From Pseudanabaena sp. (GTDB lineage: Bacteria; Cyanobacteriota; Cyanobacteriia; Pseudanabaenales; Pseudanabaenaceae), in assembly GCA_003249035.1 (NCBI GenBank), contig QBMK01000024.1, forward strand, positions 1 to 57,287: 57,287 nt of DNA, read 5' to 3'. Shown here in pieces: positions 1 through 6,833 of the stretch. Within the stretch, counting starts at the first letter, position 1. Each line of letters starts with the position of its first letter. The notes below the pieces were generated by a model. It worked only from the letters and a program-made list of their open reading frames with translations, was not told the DNA's origin and did no database searches. Made by a program: the position numbers and the translations under genes.

Positions 1-54
1 TTGACTGGCTTTGATAATGCATCTTCTCAAATCTTCTGAATATGCTGCTCCCAT
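1..54 (-). CDS. IS630-type transposase, N-terminal fragment cut by the window edge
   Basis: Reading leftward from the ATG at 52-54, the first 18 codons give MGAAYSEDLRRCIIKASQ and run off the left edge. This resembles the usual opening of the first reading frame of IS630-family transposases (MGxxYSxDLR...), which begins a helix-turn-helix domain that binds the element's ends. An AAGG-like ribosome-binding sequence lies just upstream on the minus strand. Only 18 residues are visible, so the family call rests on a short motif. The IS end should lie between about 55 and 133, but I could not fix its terminal repeat. Confidence 0.55.
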   Translation of the reverse strand, partial: MGAAYSEDLRRCIIKASQ

Positions 55-133
55 TTTTTTACCTTTAACTCTTTTTCTATTTTACTCCTTGTCCTTACTT
101 TCTTGCAAACCGCGATAAGTAGCTACTTCTTTA

Positions 134-928
134 CTAAAGATTGGTTATAGAGAGAACATCCTCAAAACTAGGTGGAATTACTTCTGATGGCCGATCGCTT
201 AGCCATAGTAAATACTCATGATTACCAGTCCGACCCTGAATACTCGAAGGCGTTAAACCTTGAAACTGCCAACCCAGACTTTGAGCAGATTGTAAAACTT
301 GCGCGATCGCCTCAGCCCTAATTTTTGGTTCGCGCACAATGCCATTTTTGCCAACCTGTCCCTTTCCTGCCTCAAATTGCGGCTTAACTAAGAGTAATGT
401 TTCTCGTGGCGATCGCAACAAATTCCATAATGCAGGCAAAATCTTAGTCAGGGAAATAAACGACAAATCCAACACCGCAAAGTCAGGAAGGATATCATCG
501 GCAGAATATAAATCATCAGGCGTAAGATGCCTTAAATTAGTTCGTTCGCGCAAAAACACACGCTCATCGCTACGAATTTCCCACGCTACTTGTCCGTAAC
601 CTACGTCAACTCCATACACCTTAGCCGCCCCCTGCTTGAGCATACAGTCCGTAAATCCGCCCGTCGAGATGCCACCATCAAGACAAATGCGATCGCTTAT
701 ATCAATTTCAAATTTTGCGATCGCACCTGCTAGCTTCTCGCCACCACGGGATACAAAAGGTGACTGTTGCTTCACCAAAATCACCGCATCGTCTTTGACC
801 TCAGTACCAACCTTATCAATAACTTGCTGATTGACCTGCACCCAACCAGCCCGAATAAACTTTTGCGCTTGCTCCCGCGACGGTGCAAGCCCTAAATCAA
901 CCAATAAAACATCTAAGCGCTTTTTCAA
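134..928 (-). CDS. tlyA: TlyA family rRNA (cytidine-2'-O)-methyltransferase
   Basis: This 264-residue protein matches TlyA in length and layout. Residues 1-60 form an S4 RNA-binding domain (KRLDVLLVDLGLAPSREQA). An FtsJ-like SAM-dependent methyltransferase domain follows, with the SAM loop LDGGISTGGFTDCML near residue 83 and a DVGYGQ motif after it. The family methylates ribosomal RNA 2'-O positions and is often annotated as haemolysin A. The SAM loop reads LDGG where many homologues have DVGA, probably a lineage variant. It lies downstream of rpsA on the same strand with a gap of about 93 bp, so co-transcription is possible. Confidence 0.9.
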   Translation of the reverse strand: MKKRLDVLLVDLGLAPSREQAQKFIRAGWVQVNQQVIDKVGTEVKDDAVILVKQQSPFVSRGGEKLAGAIAKFEIDISDRICLDGGISTGGFTDCMLKQGAAKVYGVDVGYGQVAWEIRSDERVFLRERTNLRHLTPDDLYSADDILPDFAVLDLSFISLTKILPALWNLLRSPRETLLLVKPQFEAGKGQVGKNGIVREPKIRAEAIAQVLQSAQSLGWQFQGLTPSSIQGRTGNHEYLLWLSDRPSEVIPPSFEDVLSITNL

Positions 929-1021
929 ACTCTATATAACCTTGTAATCAAATCAAAAATAAAACAAGGCGAGATAATCTCACCTTGTTTATAGCAAATA
1001 TTAACTTTTCTTAAAGCTTAA

Positions 1022-2059
1022 CTACACTTCTACAGAAACTTCTTCAGCAACAGCTTCGGCTACAACTTCTTCAGGAATTTCAGCTTCTTCCATTGCATCA
1101 GGAACTTCAAATTCTTCCTCTTCAACTGCTGCTACAGGAATTTCCATTACTGCAGGAGGCGCATTGAGTTGTTCGCGATACTTCGCAGCCATCTCTTCAG
1201 CCTTGGCGTAAACCAATTGAGGATCTTTTACCATATCGCCGGGTTCAGCTTCGAGTTGCTTGGTCGAAAGTGAGATTCTTCCACGTTCCGCATCAAGGTC
1301 GATGATCATTACCTTAACTTCGTCATTAACGTTGAAGACATTGTGAGGGGTTTCGATATGCTCGTGGGAGATCTCGGAAATGTGCAGCAAACCACTGACA
1401 CCACCGATATCGATAAATGCACCGTAGGGCTTGATACCACGTACTACGCCGATGACGACTTCGCCGACTTCGAGCTTGTTCATCTTGCGTTCGACAAGGG
1501 CACGACGATGACTGAGGACGAGACGGTTACGATCTTCATCCACTTCCAAGAATTTGAGTGGCAACTCTTCGCCAACCAATTCTTCTTTAGGCTTGCGGGT
1601 GCTGATGTGAGAACCAGGGATAAATCCGCGTAGTCCTTCGATTCTGACCAGTGCACCACCACGGTTGGTAGCAAAAATAAGCGATCGCACGGTTGCGTCT
1701 TCTGCTTGCAATTGACGAACGCGCTCCCATGCTCTCATGTACTCGATGCGACGAATCGAGAGAGTTAGTTGTCCTTCTTCGTTTTCGTCGGCGAGAATGA
1801 AAAACTCACGGGTTTCATTGTTTTGTAAAACTTCTTCAGGTTGATCAACGCGGTTGATCGACATTTCCTGAATCGGGATATAAGCTGCTGTTTTTGCACC
1901 AATGTCAATAAGTGCGCCTCTCGGCTCAATGCTAAATACTGTTCCGGCAACGATGTCGCCAGGACTGAAGTGATAATCGTATTTGTCTAAAAGTTTTGCA
2001 AAATCTTCATGAGTGAAGCCGACATTGGTAGCTGTGGCAGTTTTGGCCCGATTGATCAT
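1022..2059 (-). CDS. rpsA: 30S ribosomal protein S1
   Basis: At 345 residues with three S1 (OB-fold) RNA-binding repeats, this is the short cyanobacterial/chloroplast-type S1 rather than the six-repeat enterobacterial form. The repeats lie at about residues 33-102 (FSPGDIVAGTVFSIEPRGA), 118-185 and 196-266 (GVVRGIKPYGAFIDIGG). A strongly acidic tail of about 50 residues follows. It binds mRNA on the 30S subunit and helps start translation. The ATG start follows a leader of several hundred bases that is partly HIP1-repeat DNA. Confidence 0.95.
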   Translation of the reverse strand: MINRAKTATATNVGFTHEDFAKLLDKYDYHFSPGDIVAGTVFSIEPRGALIDIGAKTAAYIPIQEMSINRVDQPEEVLQNNETREFFILADENEEGQLTLSIRRIEYMRAWERVRQLQAEDATVRSLIFATNRGGALVRIEGLRGFIPGSHISTRKPKEELVGEELPLKFLEVDEDRNRLVLSHRRALVERKMNKLEVGEVVIGVVRGIKPYGAFIDIGGVSGLLHISEISHEHIETPHNVFNVNDEVKVMIIDLDAERGRISLSTKQLEAEPGDMVKDPQLVYAKAEEMAAKYREQLNAPPAVMEIPVAAVEEEEFEVPDAMEEAEIPEEVVAEAVAEEVSVEV

Positions 2060-2280
2060 AACTAAATTTTTCCTTGTTCCTGTTTTGAATTTATCTGGTT
2101 TCCTCCCAGAAATGTAAGAGCAGTAGCCATTAGAGCTTGTTGCGGGTTACATCCTACGCCTATTTATATTGTTAATATGTTGTTTATATTTAGTAAAAGC
2201 TATAGGCATAGGTTTGCAATTATAGCGCACTTAAGCTGTATCTCGAGAGTGTTCTTAAATATTTTTTGTTTTTGGTCGTA

Positions 2281-2667
2281 ATTGCCCCACAACACCCAAT
2301 AACCCCGATCTCCTATTCCCTCAACATTAACCAGCGATCGCAACTCAGCACCCATAAATGTGATTGCCAATCTTCCCAACATCAAACAGCGATCGCCCCT
2401 CACCCATAAACCTGATCGCCTAAACTCCACATCAAACAGCGATCGCCTCTTCATCACCCACAACACCCGATCGCCTATTTCTCCAAATCAAACAGCAATC
2501 GCACCCTCAAAGCCCAAAACCCGATCGCCTATTCCCCACATCAAACAACGATCTCCACTCATCACTCACAAACCCTGTTCGCCTATTCCCTCATCAAACA
2601 GCGATCGTCCTTTTCACCACCCATAAAATCTGATCGCCTATTTCCCCATCAAACTGCGATTGCCCCT
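2281..2667. repeat. HIP1-core tandem repeat array, locus A (about 7 units)
   Basis: A degenerate repeat of about 53-56 bp has the core CAAACAGCGATCGCC, then a C/A-rich stretch (CTCACCACCCACAAA), then CCCGATCGCCTATT. Cores begin near 2393, 2433, 2489, 2542, 2595 and 2650, with a decayed one near 2328. One unit is shortened to 40 bp. The array fills the gap between rpsA and the first DUF433 gene. Open frames across it on either strand are by-products of the periodic sequence. Confidence 0.85.
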
Positions 2668-2729
2668 AAATCTCTAAATTCTTGTAAGGACGCTGTTATT
2701 ATGAAATTAGTTATGTGCAAATCTTGGTT

Positions 2730-2969
2730 ATGAAAAAATATCGCGATCGCATATGCATCAGTCCGAATATTCGTAGTGGTAAGCCATGTATAGTTAATAC
2801 TCGCATTGCAGTATCAGATGTGTTTGACTATCTTGGCGGTGGGATGACTGTTGACGAAGTATTAGATGATTTTCCTGATTTAACCCTTGCGGATATACAG
2901 GCTTGTTTTGCTTTTGCAGCTGATCGCGATCGCAGTTTGACAGTGGTTCCCTATGAAGTTGCTGTTTGA
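2730..2969 (+). CDS. DUF433 antitoxin, first copy
   Basis: This 79-residue protein starts MKKYRDRICISPNIRSG, followed by GKPCIVNTRIAVSDVFDYLGG and a DDFPDLTLADIQACFAFAADR helix. That is the DUF433 winged-helix domain found as antitoxin beside DUF5615 PIN-like toxins. An in-frame ATG at 2715 is possible, but homology begins at 2730. Its last 17 bases overlap the next gene, the usual translational coupling of a toxin-antitoxin pair. Function is inferred from family and context; the likely role is to bind the toxin and repress its own promoter. Confidence 0.85.
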   Translation: MKKYRDRICISPNIRSGKPCIVNTRIAVSDVFDYLGGGMTVDEVLDDFPDLTLADIQACFAFAADRDRSLTVVPYEVAV

Positions 2970-3288
2970 TGAGAATTTATCTCCAAAGTTGCCGCGTATA
3001 CTATCTGTATATTTTCCAGAGAGTATGCACGTTCGTGATTGTGGATTGAAGGGATTTCCTGATGAGGATGTTTGGGAATATGCTCGAAACAATGGATTTA
3101 CAATAGTTTCCAAGGATTCAGATTTTTATCAACGGAGTTTGCTTTATGGGCATCCTCCAAAGCTTGTCTGGCTGAGGATTGGGAATTGTAATCGTGATGT
3201 CCTCGTAGCCCTAATCATTAAATATGAGGAGCAAATCTATTTGCTAGATAACAATCCATCTGAGTCGATATTGGTAATTTTAAGTTGA
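2953..3288 (+). CDS. DUF5615 family PIN-like toxin
   Basis: This 111-residue protein opens with MKLLFDENLSPKLPRIL, the acidic strand-1 motif (FDEN) of DUF5615/Mut7-C-like PIN ribonucleases. The second conserved acidic block FTIVSKDSDFYQRS appears at residues 51-64. It overlaps the upstream DUF433 gene by 17 bp. The family acts as putative metal-dependent RNases neutralised by DUF433 proteins. Both acidic motifs are present, so this copy looks intact, unlike the second copy downstream. The repeat array of locus B begins right at its stop codon. Confidence 0.85.
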   Translation: MKLLFDENLSPKLPRILSVYFPESMHVRDCGLKGFPDEDVWEYARNNGFTIVSKDSDFYQRSLLYGHPPKLVWLRIGNCNRDVLVALIIKYEEQIYLLDNNPSESILVILS

Positions 3289-3426
3289 ATCGCCCCTTCC
3301 GCACAAAAAAGATCGCCTAAATCTCAACACCAAACAGTGATCGCCAATCACCACCCAAAACCCGATCACCTAAATCTCAAACTCAAACAGTGACCGCCCC
3401 TCAACACTCACAAATCCGATCGCCTT
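3286..3426. repeat. HIP1-core repeat array, locus B (about 2 units)
   Basis: Two units with cores CAAACAGTGATCGCC (3331) and CAAACAGTGACCGCC (3384) are 53 bp apart, in the same orientation as locus A. The linker is the CTAAATCTCAA subtype. The array begins at the stop codon of the first DUF5615 toxin and ends about 45 bp before the second DUF433 gene. Confidence 0.8.
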
Positions 3427-3472
3427 TCTATGCTTTTGTTTTATAATGAAATAAGTTATATCGTGCAATGTA

Positions 3473-3709
3473 ATGACACTAAATAACTTATTGGAAATGA
3501 AAGGGATTATTCATAGCGATCCCGATATTATGAGCGGAGTTCCAGTTTTTAGGGGAACGAGGGTTCCTTTGCAGACTTTTTTTGACTATCTCGAAGGTGA
3601 TGGAGGTTTAGCAGAATTTATTGATGATTTTCCTTACCTAAAATCACAAGTCATGAGGGTTTTGGAAAGTGCTGCCAAATTATTAATTGCTCAGGAACGC
3701 TCTGCTTGA
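3473..3709 (+). CDS. DUF433 antitoxin, second copy
   Basis: A second DUF433 protein of 78 residues reads GIIHSDPDIMSGVPVFRGTR, then VPLQTFFDYLEGDGGLAEFIDDFP. It matches the family better (IMSGxPVFRGTRVP) than the first copy and is clearly divergent from it, so this is not a recent tandem duplication. Its TGA stop overlaps the ATG of the following toxin frame (TGATG at 3707-3711). The internal ATG at 3497, which gives MKGIIHSD, is an alternative start. The toxin it should neutralise is frameshifted. Confidence 0.85.
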   Translation: MTLNNLLEMKGIIHSDPDIMSGVPVFRGTRVPLQTFFDYLEGDGGLAEFIDDFPYLKSQVMRVLESAAKLLIAQERSA

Positions 3710-4057
3710 TGTTTATATTATTGGATGAAAATCTTCTGAAGTAGAAAACTTAAGCAGTCTTTTCTATCTAGAGGTCATGAAGTTTACAATGTTGATGATA
3801 TGGGATGGCGTGGGTTTAAGGATAGTGAAATTCTTCGCTTAGCTGAGAATCATCCCTTTGATGCTTTTATTACTGCGGATAAGAACTTGCGTTATCAGCA
3901 AAATTTAGTGGGAAAGAGTTTGAGGATTGTCGTTTTGGATGCTCGTAGTACTAGACCTGATTATTTACTTCCGTTGATGGAACGAATAAGTGAAGTGATT
4001 ACATCTTTACCCGCAGGAGTGGTCATATCAATCAATGACTCGTGTGAGTTTATATAG
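3709..4057 (+). pseudogene. Frameshifted DUF5615 PIN-like toxin
   Basis: Frame 1 from the ATG at 3709 reads MFILLDENLLK and stops at the TAG at 3742. From about 3746 the next frame continues as KLKQSFLSRGHEVYNVDDMG and runs on to 4057 (WRGFKDSEILRLAENHPFDA, then FITADKNLRYQQN). Together the two pieces make a complete DUF5615 domain with both acidic motifs (LLDEN and TADKNL). One frame change, a net +1 or -2 between about 3736 and 3746, separates them. Inactivation of a toxin while its antitoxin stays intact is a common decay route; a sequencing error is the alternative. Confidence 0.8.
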
Positions 4058-4147
4058 CATTAAACAGCGATCGCCTCTTTATTACCCAACCCCCGATCGC
4101 CTATTTCCCACATCAACCAGCTATCGCCTCTTCAATGTTAGCGATCG
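4058..4147. repeat. HIP1-core repeat array, locus C (about 2 units)
   Basis: It begins immediately after the stop of the frameshifted toxin: TTAAACAGCGATCGCC, then CCCGATCGCCTATTTCCC, then ACATCAACCAGCTATCGCC. Orientation is the same as the other loci. It ends about 45 bp before the MNT gene. Confidence 0.75.
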
Positions 4148-4191
4148 TAGATTAGAATAGTGGTGATAATGCTTGCTTTAGCCTTAAATTT

Positions 4192-4527
4192 ATGATTACA
4201 ACTATTAAGAACAAGCAATTATTTGTTTTGTTAAACGAGCTAAAGTCTGGTCTGGTAAAACTCTATGGAGATAGATTGTTTTCGGTGATTCTTTTTGGTT
4301 CTCATGCAAGAGGAGAAGCAACTTCTGAATCAGATATTGATGTGATGGTAGTTTTGGTAGATCCTGTTAACGCAGTTGAGGAGCGATCAAGAATGTCTAG
4401 TCTTTTTTGGTACTTCTTGAGGGAATATGATGAACTAATCTCAATTATCCCAATATCAAAATCTCGGTTTTTAGCAGGTGAAATTTCTTTTCTGAGAGTG
4501 GTTAAGCGTGAAGGTATTGAGATATGA
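4192..4527 (+). CDS. MNT-type nucleotidyltransferase, antitoxin of a HEPN/MNT pair
   Basis: This 111-residue protein carries the minimal nucleotidyltransferase signature FGSHARGEATSESDIDVMV (GSx10DxD) at residues 38-56. Proteins of this kind pair with HEPN toxins; some AMPylate the HEPN partner to silence it. The gene overlaps the downstream HEPN gene by 4 bp (ATGA), with the antitoxin first. Both catalytic aspartates of the DxD motif are present. The specific modification is family knowledge, not shown here. Confidence 0.88.
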   Translation: MITTIKNKQLFVLLNELKSGLVKLYGDRLFSVILFGSHARGEATSESDIDVMVVLVDPVNAVEERSRMSSLFWYFLREYDELISIIPISKSRFLAGEISFLRVVKREGIEI

Positions 4528-4895
4528 ATGAATTAGCAAAGTTCTTGCTATTGTCCAATGATGATCTGGAAACTGCTCAATTGCTATGTGATTCTGGACG
4601 CTATCGTTCTGCTATATCGCGTGCTTATTATGCGATGTTCTATATAACTCAATATTTGCTGCTCTCTGAAGGATTAGATACTTCTACTCATAAAGGAGTT
4701 TTCAAGATGCTTAGTCTACATTTTGTGAAAACAGGGAAAATAAATCCAGGCATTGCAGACTTACTGAGAGAGGCTTATGATGCTAGACAAGCTTGTGATT
4801 ATGAATCTGATATGACTGAGGATGAGGAAATGGCTAAAAATGCGATCGCTAACGCTCAAACTTTTATTTCTGAAGTAAAAATGCTACTTTCTTAA
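4524..4895 (+). CDS. HEPN domain protein, partner of the MNT protein
   Basis: This 123-residue all-helical HEPN protein has SRAYYAMFYITQYLL at about residues 32-46, THKGVFKML, and the helix REAYDARQACDYESD near residues 84-98. In this UPF0332-like branch the last helix typically reads YxxRQxADY. The strict Rx4-6H ribonuclease motif of classical HEPN toxins is not evident: the arginine is followed by DY, not His. It could be a weak or non-RNase HEPN. The gene is coupled to the MNT gene by a 4-bp overlap. Confidence 0.85.
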   Translation: MNELAKFLLLSNDDLETAQLLCDSGRYRSAISRAYYAMFYITQYLLLSEGLDTSTHKGVFKMLSLHFVKTGKINPGIADLLREAYDARQACDYESDMTEDEEMAKNAIANAQTFISEVKMLLS

Positions 4896-4896
4896 A

Positions 4897-5215
4897 ATTA
4901 GCGATCGCCTAAATCTCAACGTCAAACAGCGATCACCCCTCATCACGAATAAAACCCGATCGCATATTTCCTCAAGTCAAACAGCGATCGCCCCTCACAC
5001 CCACAAACCCAATCGCCTAAATCTCAATATCAAACAGCGATCGCCCCCTCAACACCCAACACCCGATCGCCTATTCCTTCAAATCAAACAGCGATCGCCC
5101 CCTCACCACCCACAAAACCTGAACGCCTAAATCTCAATATCAAACAGCGATCGCCCCTCACCACTCAACACCCGATCGCCTATTCCCCACAGCAAACAGC
5201 GATCGCAATTTAATA
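4897..5215. repeat. HIP1-core tandem repeat array, locus D (6 units)
   Basis: This is the most regular array. Cores CAAACAGCGATC start at 4923, 4978, 5031, 5085, 5141 and 5193, a period of 52-56 bp. Linkers come in two subtypes that mostly alternate: CTATTCC(CCAC) and CTAAATCTCAATAT. The array begins at the HEPN gene's stop and ends 13 bp before the stop of the convergent DUF3782 gene. The so-called spacers are similar to each other, so this is not a CRISPR. Confidence 0.9.
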
Positions 5216-5227
5216 AAAGTAATTGAA

Positions 5228-5785
5228 CTACCAAATTCTTGGTTCAAGAATTTGGCTGTTGGCAATAATGACGGAATCTCCTGCGGGGGCGATTACAAAT
5301 AGTCCTTCCTGTGTCGCAAAGAGATCGGATCTTTCATCTATTTTTATCCCTGCTACGGCTCCATAGAGTTTGTAATTTTGATATTTAGGAAATGCTTCTT
5401 TAAATCGTTCTAATGTTTGCAAAAATCGCTTTATATCTCGGACTTCCAAATGAGATTTCACTTCGATCGCTACGACTTCATTAGTGTTTTCTACAAGAAT
5501 ATCGATTTCAATGGAACCTTTTTCATCTTGTGCATCAACTCGTAAGGCAGTGTGATGCACGTCTATGCCTTGTTCTTTAAACAATTTTGCGGCGGCAGGT
5601 TTAATTAAGTTCTCTACAAATTCTCCCAATCGACTAGTTAATCCTCCTACTTGTTTATTGGTTTGAGCAACAATTTTACGAAGATCTGCCATTTTTTGTT
5701 CGGCGATACGCTGATATTGTTGGCGTTGCTGTTCGCTTTCGCGGAATAGTGCATAAATATCTTGAATTGTAATTTGTTCAGTCAT
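5228..5785 (-). CDS. DUF3782 / PD-(D/E)XK nuclease-like protein
   Basis: This 185-residue protein has a coiled-coil-prone N-terminus (residues 1-60, rich in Gln and Arg) followed by a compact C-terminal domain. That domain carries an EIDILVENTNEVVAIEVKS pattern, the D...ExK core of the PD-(D/E)XK nuclease fold, and resembles DUF3782 proteins. These are common in filamentous cyanobacteria, often in many copies, and have no established function. It stands alone between repeat arrays D and E with no evident partner gene. Confidence 0.7.
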   Translation of the reverse strand: MTEQITIQDIYALFRESEQQRQQYQRIAEQKMADLRKIVAQTNKQVGGLTSRLGEFVENLIKPAAAKLFKEQGIDVHHTALRVDAQDEKGSIEIDILVENTNEVVAIEVKSHLEVRDIKRFLQTLERFKEAFPKYQNYKLYGAVAGIKIDERSDLFATQEGLFVIAPAGDSVIIANSQILEPRIW

Positions 5786-5826
5786 GTGTTTTTAATTGAT
5801 AGTGCCAGTTTAATTTTAACATTGGG

Positions 5827-5936
5827 GATAAAACCCGATCGCCTTAATCTCCCCATCAAACAGCGATCGCCCCTTCATCACCTACAAAACCCGATCGCCT
5901 ATTTCCCACATCAAACAGCGATCTCAATTCATGTTT
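5827..5936. repeat. HIP1-core repeat array, locus E (2 units)
   Basis: Two cores (CAAACAGCGATCGCCCC and CAAACAGCGATCTCAA) have CCCGATCGCCT linkers. They keep the same orientation as the other loci although the flanking genes are on the minus strand. The array ends about 4 bp before the yoeB stop codon at 5940. Confidence 0.8.
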
Positions 5937-5939
5937 AGT

Positions 5940-6206
5940 CTATTCTTCGTAATGCCCACCGATAGCGATGATGTATATATTTTCGTCATCAAAGCTATAA
6001 ACTAGACGATCTTTGTCAGATATTCGGCGCGAGTAATATCCAGCTAATTCATATTTCAATGCTTCAGGTTTTCCAGTTCCTTGCGTGGGATCGCCTTTTT
6101 GCATTTCTTTGAGAATATTAAACAGTTTTTTGTGAATGGGTTTGTTAGTTTCTCTCAAATATTCGTATGTTTGCAGGGTATCTTCATGAAATACGACTGA
6201 GCGCAT
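5940..6206 (-). CDS. yoeB: YoeB-type mRNA interferase toxin
   Basis: This 88-residue Txe/YoeB protein aligns with E. coli YoeB in order: GKPEALKYELAGYYSRRI, then KDRLVYSF, then the terminal GGHYEE. The residues expected at the active site (Arg in RLVY, His near the C-terminus) are present, so the toxin looks intact. YoeB cleaves mRNA in the ribosomal A site. It is translated from an ATG inside the 3' end of the upstream gene (23-bp overlap). Its partner is not a standard YefM. Confidence 0.92.
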   Translation of the reverse strand: MRSVVFHEDTLQTYEYLRETNKPIHKKLFNILKEMQKGDPTQGTGKPEALKYELAGYYSRRISDKDRLVYSFDDENIYIIAIGGHYEE

Positions 6207-6402
6207 GATGCTTCTGTTTGTGGGTTTCGATTAGTAATTGAATTTGTGTAATTAGTTCTGGATTTTTTAGGATATAGTCGAAATCGAGAGATAGATTTGC
6301 TTGGTTAGGGTTCGATTTTTTAGAATTATGCTTGAACTGCCTGATCTGTTGCATTAAGCGCGGGTTACTCAGGACATATTCGGTTTCTTGATGAGTATCC
6401 AT
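6184..6402 (-). CDS. Candidate YoeB antitoxin lacking the YefM DNA-binding domain
   Basis: This 72-residue protein lies directly upstream of yoeB and overlaps it by 23 bp, the place of an antitoxin. It contains two related segments: ETEYVLSNPRLMQQIRQ (residues 6-22) and DFDYILKNPELITQIQLL (about 40-57). Both resemble the C-terminal toxin-binding peptide of YefM (ETAYLLRSPxNARRLxxSI in E. coli). The N-terminal Phd/YefM DNA-binding domain is absent. I infer a toxin-binding protein with duplicated YoeB-binding peptides; autoregulation would need another factor. Confidence 0.7.
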   Translation of the reverse strand: MDTHQETEYVLSNPRLMQQIRQFKHNSKKSNPNQANLSLDFDYILKNPELITQIQLLIETHKQKHHALSRIS

Positions 6403-6463
6403 AAGTCTTGGTAAAGTTTATAGTCTACAGCTACATTTCTAGCATATCTGCCACGTTGTTGGA

Positions 6464-6592
6464 TAGCGATCGCACCTCACCACCCCACAAACCCGATCGC
6501 TTATTACCTCATCACTAAAACAGCGATCGCACTCTCACCACCCACAAACCCGATCGCCTATTTCTCGTGCCAAACATTGATCGCACATAGGT
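6464..6592. repeat. HIP1-core repeat array, locus F (about 3 units)
   Basis: Units with GCGATCGCACCTCACCACC, AAAACAGCGATCGCACTC and CCAAACATTGATCGCAC cores are separated by CCCGATCGCTTATT-type linkers. This is the last array of the island, again in the same orientation, and the most decayed at its right end. Confidence 0.75.
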
Positions 6593-6728
6593 TTGGGAAT
6601 ATCCAATAATCAGTAGTGCTGTTTTAAAAGACATAAATATGCAGATCATGTCTTAGCTTTCCAGTGACGAAATTCTTAATATCTCAAGCAATGATCGTCC
6701 ACTACAAAATCTAACCCCAATCCCCCAT

Positions 6729-6824
6729 TACTCCCTTCCCACTCAAAGATTAGCGGTGCAGCGCGAAGCGCTGCACCGCTAATCTTTGGCTTTTAATATC
6801 TATTTTTAGAATGGGAAGGGAGTA
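6729..6824. mobile_element. MITE-like element with perfect 13-bp terminal inverted repeats, copy 1
   Basis: This 96-bp element begins TACTCCCTTCCCA (6729-6741) and ends with the exact reverse complement (6812-6824), with TA at each outer edge. Inside is a perfect 21-bp stem with a GAA loop (6744-6764 / 6768-6788). The same ends and a related internal hairpin recur at 39933-40023 (inverted) and 55674. TA at the ends is typical of IS630/Tc1-mariner-type elements, which duplicate a TA target. It encodes no protein, so it would need a transposase supplied in trans. Confidence 0.75.
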
Positions 6825-6833
6825 TCTATAATC

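Noticed and set aside
2200-2626. Two 88-codon frames across repeat array A
   Set aside because: They are translations of the HIP1 repeats (SDR, HKP periodic residues) with no domain features.
4897-5215. Regular ~54-bp repeats that could suggest a CRISPR array
   Set aside because: The stretches between cores are themselves similar to one another, the unit is degenerate, and there are no cas genes. It is a tandem repeat, not repeat-plus-unique-spacer.
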